Source: Opisthocomus hoazin | Lineage: Eukaryota > Chordata > Aves > Opisthocomiformes > Opisthocomidae | Assembly (NCBI RefSeq): GCF_030867145.1 | Contig: NC_134414.1 | Coordinates: forward strand, 77,118,504 to 77,182,503 | DNA length: 64,000 bases | Direction of reading: 5' to 3' | Shown: one piece after another, positions 52,501 to 61,500 of the stretch | How the letters are laid out: the number at the start of each line of letters is the position of its first letter | How positions within the stretch are numbered: position 1 is the stretch's first letter | Notes under the pieces: generated by a model | Databases searched by the model: none | Seen by the model: only the letters and a program-made list of their open reading frames with translations | Told to the model about the DNA's origin: nothing | Made by a program: the position numbers and the translations under genes

Positions 52501-55500
52501 GAAATAGCTTTTATAATGTGAGCATGATTTTGGTCACTCCCATGTAAACTCTTGGTAGTGCTGCATTAAAAATACACCAGATCTGTGAAGTCTTTCATAC
52601 AGCAATACAGTTTTTTGTGACATTGAGAGAACATGGCTCAGAGTTGGAGATAATTATCTTGAGAATGTAAAAACTACTGAAGTATATACTGATAACAATT
52701 TGGAAGATAAATACTTAGCACTTGAAATGACCTGTAAATGTGCCCTTTTGTAACAAAATCTATGGTATTAAATAATCGTATCTGTTTCAGAAATCATATT
52801 AAAAAGTGTGAGATAGAAAACGAGATCACACCCAATGGAATAAGTAGCTGGAATGAAGAAGAGGAAGAAGAAAGTGACGATTTTGGATTTACAGAGCTGG
52901 AGCAGATCCTTCCCGGATGGAAACAAAATGGGATTCAGTCTCACAAAGACAGCGCTGCCATTTTTAATGGACACACACACACTTCTACCAGTGCCTTAAA
53001 GACACAGGATTGCTTGGTGCCCTCTGGCAACGGTGTTGCAAGTAGGTTCTCTCCAGGCCCTGTGCAGGAGGAGGGGAAGACTGAAAAAGGCATGGTTGAC
53101 TTTAGAGACTGCACAACGCAGCAGTTGAAGCAAAGCAACAAAAATACAAACTTTTCGTGGAATCCACATAGGACTATGACTAATTCATCCTCATCTTCAT
53201 CTTTGCACAGTAATGCTAAAATGAATGGTGCTCACCACTCCACTCTTCAGGGGCCTTCAAGCACAAAAAGCACTTCTGTACCTACTCCTAGCAAGGCAGC
53301 TTCCTTACCTGTGTCCAAACCTTCAGATTGTAGTTTTATTTCTGACTTTTATTCACATTCAAGACTGCATCATATATCAACATGGAAGTGTGAATTGACA
53401 GAGTTTGTCAACAGCCTGCAGAGAAAAAACAGCGGTGTCTTTCCAGGAAGGGAAAAATTAAAAAAATGGAAAGCAGGCAGGTCTGCACTTAAAACTGACA
53501 CAGGTAGATAATTGTTTAAGAAGGTTTATGTTGAGAAGGTGCTTGTACATTAAATGTGTAACTGAAGCTAAGTAGATTAGTATTCAATATTCACATTACA
53601 GTCAGGCTATCTGGAAAAGCTTGGTGACTTTGATGCACTGAAAACTAAAGGATTCAGCTGCATTTGATTTTGATTGTTTGGGGTTTTTTTAATTTAAATT
53701 GTGACTTAATGTGATACTCTGGTCTATATGCAATTCCTCCTTGTAGAAATAATGTTCCAGACTTTACCAGGATACGTGGATTGATCGAGGGGAACAAATA
53801 CTGTATGTAATCTAAATACACAAGTCTGTAGTTGCTGTGTGAAAATTTAAAGAGAAAAAAACAGAAGAAAAAACGTTGCTGCTTATAGTTCAGTGTGAAG
53901 ATTTAAAAGATGAGTATTTGGAAGTGAACTAAAAATGAAAATTATTTTTTTGTTAGTAAGAGTTTTATATACCTCTGGGTCTGTTTAAACGGGTAGCAGT
54001 GTCATACGAGACTTCTGAACCTGGCTTGTGACAGGGAAGAGATGTTTTGTGTCTTTTAACGGCCAAAATGAAAATATGTGTAATTCATGAGAGACAAAGT
54101 GTTGCAAGTATAGATGAAGTATTTTACATCTTTAGAATCTCTCATTTACAGTCTTATTCAATTAAAAGACTAGCTCTGTACCATCAAAGAGTGCTGTAAA
54201 AATAATTCACTTGTAATAGTATGAAAATATCCTTGATGATAAATTACCACATCCTAAAAAAATATTGTTAGGTAAATAAATTAACTGATTCTGTATTTGT
54301 GCTAGGACATCCCAGTTATAAAACATGTTAACTTATGAACTACCTTAATGTGTGTTTTTTCCATCAAAATATGGTATAAGCTAATATTTTTTTAGTTTCT
54401 CTTTGATTTGGCGTAGAGTATTCAAATAGTTAATGACTGTGTTTCAGTTGACAAGTAGCAGCTTAAGCATTAACTTGATCACTTGCTTTGTAAATAGGCC
54501 CTTTACAAGACAGTCCTTATTTTTCAAAGAATGAGTTCAGATGGTAAATTATTAAAAACAGGAAGACATTTTTCTGGTTACTCAGTAGTTAACTCAGGTG
54601 TTAAGCAGAACAATACACTTGATGTATTGAAGTATTTTTTCACTATTACACTTTATGCATTGTTCAAATTAAGGGTTTTGTTGTTGTTGTTAAATATAAC
54701 CTCCTCTGGTAGGTCAGCAACGTAGACACGCAGAACTGAACTTCTGGAATACCTGACAGAAGTATTTCTGTTGCTTAGCAGCGTTAAGTTTTTCAGTCTC
54801 TGGTTATCTTCCTTATCTTTGCTGAATGTTTGCGTGAGTGTAGATACAGCAATGAGAAAATCCATTTGCATGAGAGGTTTAAAACTTAACGTCAGTGTGT
54901 TTGATGAAGAATTAATAGTATCTCTTAGTGCAGTTAAACTTCTTTTTATCTTTTGGAACAGTCTTCTGACTGATGAACAAAAAGGAGTAAAGTTTTCTGT
55001 TCCAGATTCAGTGTTAACATAGCGAAGTTAAGATCTAGTTCCCGCAACAGGCATTAATCTCCTTCAGTTGGGGGAACTTGTTAGGTAGAAGGTGTTAATG
55101 ATGAGAAAATAAAATAGAAGCTTTAAGTTGATGCATTGTTTAGGCTGTTTGTGTTTATGTGTATACTTCTCTGAGAATTTTGTAAATGTAAATATCTTTG
55201 TGGTGAGAAGAAATAATTGTCTTCATAATCTAAGGTGGTAAAAACTTGATGATAGTCCTTGATGACTGCTGTGAGTAGTACCAAAGCATATAAATTAGGG
55301 TTCAAGTTTTCTGTTGGTGTATCTTCATACTAGGTAATGTGTCTGTTGCGAGCTCAGCCAAGCCACAGAGCTGTATAATGCACGTGGATATGGATTGCTT
55401 CTTTGTGTCTGTGGCTATCCGAAATAGACCAGATCTCAAAGGTCAGTATTCAATTCTACATGTTACAGTTTACTCAGTTAAGCCTTTAAAAACAAAACCA

Positions 55501-58500
55501 AACTTGCATACATATGAAATAAACTTGCATGTTAATCTTTTTTCCTGGCATCTTTGATAGTTAGACCATGCACCTTTCATATTCCTGCTTACTTTCTCAC
55601 AACCCAAAAGCAAGTGGAAGAGAGAACTGGAATTCTCCTTGCTGTCTTCTATCAGTGTCTAGAGTAAGAAGAGAGAAGTAAAATCTGGAGTAACCATTGT
55701 CTGTAACATTGCACATATCTTATTGAGACTTAAATCTACCATATTAGAAATTTGAGATCAAATTCTAGTTGTAGCAAAAGTGGGGTTTGGTCACTCTCTG
55801 TTGGGGGGAGGAGGGGGGGAGAATGGGATATCCTAATAATTTTTCCTGAAGTAATGTAAGGAGCTTTGTTTAGCTAGAAAAATGGCAAGGTCAAGGCTGA
55901 GAATTAATTGTCTCTTTGCCTGATTCATCTTTTGCAAGGGAAATTTGCTTCTTCCCTTTTCTACCTAAGCACTTATACATGAAGTATTGTAAGACCGGGA
56001 GGATGAACAATTGAGTTGGCATTTAGAAGTCTTGAGCTGTGTGATCATCCTTAGGGCATAGGAAGAGTTAGTGGAGCTCCTTATCAATTTTGGTGGGTTT
56101 TTTTACAAGTGTACCATTCAGAAAAGGAGATATTAGTTGTTCTCTGCAAACACTGAACTTTGGTAATGCACAAGTCTGACGACTTCGTGCAGTGTTGACC
56201 ATCTGACACCCAACTGTCATAGACCTTGGGAACAAAGAGTAAGCTGTATGTACAATTCCTTTGCTCTCTTCTGTCCAAAGGCAGAAGCAACTGTATTAGA
56301 TAACCCTGGTGTGTTTGCATCTTTAAAACTTTATTTCTTGCCAGGTTTCAAATTCCAATACTGGAATATAAAGAACCTAGAACTTTTCTGCAAATATTTT
56401 TTCTGTTCCATGGAAGTTTCCCCAAACTTTCAGTGCATGAATTAGCTTCCTGTAGAAAAATTATGGAGGTGTTGATATTACTAAATAGTCAAAAGTTTCG
56501 TAAAGATTTGATTTTGTACAGTTAAATAAACAAGTGGAACTGAGTGTATTGGTATGTGTATAATCTTCTAGTTTACTTAAGCTAATAAACATGATAAAGT
56601 ATTCAAAATCAGTACAGTGTTTGCTCTGTCTTCAACTAAGGAATCATTAGGGCATTGGTGAAGTTTCACAGCTTCCATTTACACTTGTTATTAAAGACAA
56701 ACTAGTATGGCTGTATTTTCACTCTTAAAGAGCTTTTCGTGTTTACACATGACTGCAATTAAGACAGAAAATTCATAGTCACAATGCAAAGTCACTTTCA
56801 TAGGTGTTTCCTCCTTAGTGCCATAAGAGTGTATAAACTCGAAAGAAATTATAAAAAAATAAAGCAGACATCTTTATGATCTTACTCTAGTTGTGCTATT
56901 ATTAAAATATAAGCTATTATAGATGTTGACTTCTAAGTACATGCATTTCTTCTCCACAGGAAAACCAGTAGCTGTTACTAGTAACAGAGGTGCAGGAAAG
57001 GCACCACTGCGCCCTGGTGCAAATCCCCAGCTTGAACAGCAATATTACCAGAATAAGCTATTGAATGGCAAAGCAGGTACAGATAAGTCTGTTTGTTGTC
57101 TGTATGTTTTTAACTTCTGTTATTGAAGACGTTTTCCTTAAAGTTATTAATAAAGTGCACAGTGGATAAATTTGTTTTTTTCATGTGGGGGATTTCAGAA
57201 AAGAAGTGTCTTTGGACAGCATGGTGCTCTGTGGCCTCAGTAATAACATGCCACTGTGACTTCTTGTTAGCTAGTTTTGCTCAGTATGGGTCAATTGAGA
57301 GTAAGTGAGTTTTACTCACTTTTCATTGGGGTTGAGTATAAGATATAATGTTAAGTAATAATGTAAAATTGGAAATAAATACAGATTGTCCAGGATCACT
57401 TTCTTCTGAGTAAGTCTGTTACAGAGAAGGTACAAAATAAACTGTAAAAGGCTACTAAAATTTTTTTACTGTAAAAGTAGAAAGGACAGCGCATGGCCAG
57501 TGAGAAAGTGATTGTTTGAAGTTGGTTTTTGAATTGCTTTTGTCCAGTATCTGTGTACAGTGAGTTAATTTGGGTGGTCCTTAGAGTGTTTTAGATTTCC
57601 GAAAAGTCTGTGCGACTTCCATGACTTCTGTCTCTCCAGCACATTGTTTCCTCAAAACCAGGGCTGTCTTAGTTTTAAAATTCCTTACTTGCCTATAGTA
57701 ATTTAAGAATTTTTTACTTTCTGTGTCCTCAAGTAGTAGTATACTAATGTAAACAAAACATACTTTTATTAACAAGTTTTATTATTATTATACTGCCTGA
57801 ACTGCATTTAGTATGAGAAAGTATATTGCTAAACATTGGCAACTTTTTTCTTTTTTTTTTTTTTTTCTCCAGCAGTCTGCTTAATCAGCTTGAAACTTAT
57901 TTTTTACCACAAGGTTGGTAAAAGGTGCATAGACAAGGGGCAGCTGCTGTTTAATTTCAGTTTAGATCTGGAGATTGAGTTTCTCCTTTGCCCCTTGTCT
58001 ATGCACTTTTTACTAACCTTGTGGTAGCAAGTACTATTGTTATAAAGTTTACACCTCTCAGTGAATTATTTTGTTGGTCCAAGAGGTGGAAAAAAGTGAG
58101 GTTGTTCTTCCATGGTTGTTTCTGAAGTGTTAATAGTTTAAAAAAACAAAAATAAACATAAAAACCCACTAATAAATTTTCCCAATTTTCAAAGACATTT
58201 GTAAACAAGGTATTGCAGGAAGTAATGCCAGTTTTGTCTTTTTGCTGTAGTTGAAGAACACTTCAAAACTGATACAGAATACGTGTTTGTCGAACCCACT
58301 GTCCTTCAGCTTTTTAAGGACTTTTCAGGATGCTTCAGACTTAGCTTCTGCTGTTTTGTTTGCAATGCCATGTATAAGTACATTACAAAGATAGCTGTGG
58401 TTTTTATCGAGTTGGATTTTCTGTAGTATAGCTTGGGTGTGGACTATTTATTGGTAGATCAGTTTTATACAGTAACTTTGTAACTTGTATTAGGACCTTA

Positions 58501-61500
58501 CACTGAATAAGGGTATGACTTCATATAATGAAGTGATGTTTGAGAAGTGAGGCAGTTAAATTATGGAAGTTTAGCTGATATCTAGCATGTTCTTTATGAT
58601 TCACAAATTCAGTAGTATCTCTTCTACTATATTTATCACTTAAGGGTACAGCAGATTTCAGCCTCATTGTGTAACAAACGCAGTTTCTTACTGCAGCAGC
58701 TTTTTCTGGATATCCACACATTCATTTCTTTAACTTCAGCATCCAATCTCACTGGCTTGCACACAGGCAGGCAGCTAGCTCTTTCTTTCTTGATACTTAG
58801 TCTGATTGTGCAACCTATTGTTTTGGTGAAAGGATTTTTTTCCTAACTCTCTTTTTATACTCTCTGTCTGATTAGTTGCAGTTCATAGTATATTTTAGTC
58901 TCTCTATTAATTTTAATCTCCATGTACACTGTTTTTGTCAACAAAAAAATACAATCTGTTGTTTCTGCTTGCTTTCTCCTAAGTACACGGCTTGTCTTCC
59001 TTTTGGTGAAGAGAAATTAGAGTTAGTTATGCACTTAGATGAAAATATGGAATTACAGGGTAGGCTTTTCTAACATCACAGTATCTTAGAAAGTGTATGC
59101 GAAACACTTCACAGCATGTATTTAATTGTGCCATGCCAGAGGTAAATACGGCCCAGTAGGCACATGTATTAGATGGAAAAGTACTTTTTCTAAAATATCA
59201 AAAATGCAGAATGCTAAATTATGCTGTTAAACATACATTGTTCTGTTTGGGGACATGCTATAGAAATGAAATAAAAAAGGTAGTTGGGACCAACTTTGAA
59301 CATGAACATGCTTCAACATGGAACCCACTTCATTTTTTGATGCTTCATGCTTTCCAGGCTGTTCTCTGATTTTGCCTTCTCCAGGTCTTGCTTATTAGAA
59401 AAAATGTTCCGAATTAAAAAAAAAAAAACCAAAACACGAAACAAAACAGAAAATAAACAAACAAAAATAAACTCTTATGAATCACTTTTGACCAAATATT
59501 GAGTTTTACTGCTTCAGCTACTTCTGTTTTTGCAAATTACTTCTGTAGTGGTACTGGTTCCTGCCTTTGATCTGCATTGCTAGACAAATATCCAGTGTCA
59601 ATAGAATCTTGAATCTTTTATGAAATACTTTCTTTTTCTTGTTTGAATTCACCCAAAAATGGGTAACTTTTAAATTTAAAAACTTGCTATCATTCTCACC
59701 CTAAATCTCCAAACTGGAGATGGTCTTTCTGGGTAGTAGAAACTACTTCTCTGCATACATGACATCTTTAACATTCATGTTCTAAAGGTAGAAGATTAAC
59801 ATATGTTAATCAGGATTCATAGTTTGGGGTCTCTTTTCCATGGCCAGGATTCCCAAGATGTGAATGTTTTGTAGGCTTTCTTTCCCTCAACCCTAGTATC
59901 TCCCTTTTTTCACTCTAAAGAGCAGCAGATTTAAAACATCATATTAGTCACAGATTGATTCTCAGCGATTTCTTTTTCACAGACTTGGGTCCTGGCCTCT
60001 GATTTCTCCATCCGTTGCTCCACATTCACCATGTGCCTGTCTAGTTTCCCAGCTTTTGATGAGAGGTTCTCTACCTTGCCTTCCGTTGAGGACAATGTGT
60101 TCTGCATTGCCCTGAATTTCACGTGAAGTGACTCCATCAGCTCATGGGGGGATCTGCTCTGCTGCGATGTGGAAAAAGTCGACAGTCCAAGGAAGATAGA
60201 CAAGATGACAGCATCATCTCAGGCCAGGGCACAGGAAGGCATGGACTAAAGAAATTGTTCTTGTCATTCTTACCTTTATTTGGGGCATTATTTTGCTCTA
60301 ATTTTCAGTTGCAGACATCTTAGGTAACTTACTGAGCTCATCATACAGTAAAATATTTAGGGCATAATAAGATGCACAAATTTAGCAGAAATTCTGAATA
60401 AAAGCAGTTTTTCACATGAGTCAGGCTCTACCCCTGCTGTCTCCACTCACTCATTACAACACTTTCTCTGGTGTGGTAACTACTCGTATGTGCACATAGA
60501 TAGCATCATGTTTCCTTTCAGTCAAATTGTCAGTGTGTGAGTTGTGTAGTACCATGAAATATAATTAGGCATTGTGGCACTCTGTAGAATACTCCCTGTT
60601 TATTATATTACAAAGGTGTATGGTATTAAATAGACCGCAGAAATGAAAAAGAAATATAGTTTACATATTGAATTTCATCTTAAGTAAACAGAAGTTTCTT
60701 TTCTGTATGATATGTTGTTATTTTGATTCTGTTGGGGAGTTTGGGAGGGTGTACTAGTTTATGCATGTAGCCATTTTTTCAGTCTGATCTATATTTAGAG
60801 TATAGGCATGTATCTTTCAAGGTTTGCATGCTGTGAAAACCCAAATAGAAATTAGTAGAAAATGCTTTACTTCATTCCGGTATTCAGTGTCATGGAATTC
60901 TGTTGTAGTACGTAGTATGCAATCGGCATGGAGGACTCTTTAAAATTTATCTAAGATCATGTGATATAGTTTTATAGAATTAGGGAAGATCTGTCTCATG
61001 TGAAGTCTGGGGTGGCAGTATTTATAATTGTATCATTTTGTTCCAAGATAAATTTATGGTGATATTTGAAAGAAATTGACATATCCTAATAAGATAATTA
61101 CTAGGATGTAACAGCAGAAGTTTTGTCAATTAAGATCCCTATAGGAGCGTTAAAGGAAAAGTAAGTTTCTAGCTAGTGCTTTTTAATCTCAGCTATTTAG
61201 CATTCTGGTTATTTCACTTCTTAAAAGTCACTTTGTGGTATCTAGATTATTAGAAAAATAGTTTTAAGTAAGGGATTGTAAGTATGATAAAAGATGGGTT
61301 TGTATTCTGAATTTAATTTCTGTGTGCTGGTGGTAGTTGTTCTTTTTGTAAAAAGGAATTTAGGTAAGTGTCTTGTTCAGCCAAGCAGCTGGTAAATTTT
61401 TGAGTGTCTTATATTTGTTTACAGGATATGGTTGTAGCAGTTAGCCTCAAGTGTTTGATCATTTTTATTGTCATTAAAGCTAACTGAGATCAGTCTTGTT

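Noticed and set aside
52738..52790. Open frame extending upstream of REV1 exon 6
   Set aside because: A consensus acceptor TCTGTTTCAG ends at 52,790, and the phase from exon 5 fits only there.
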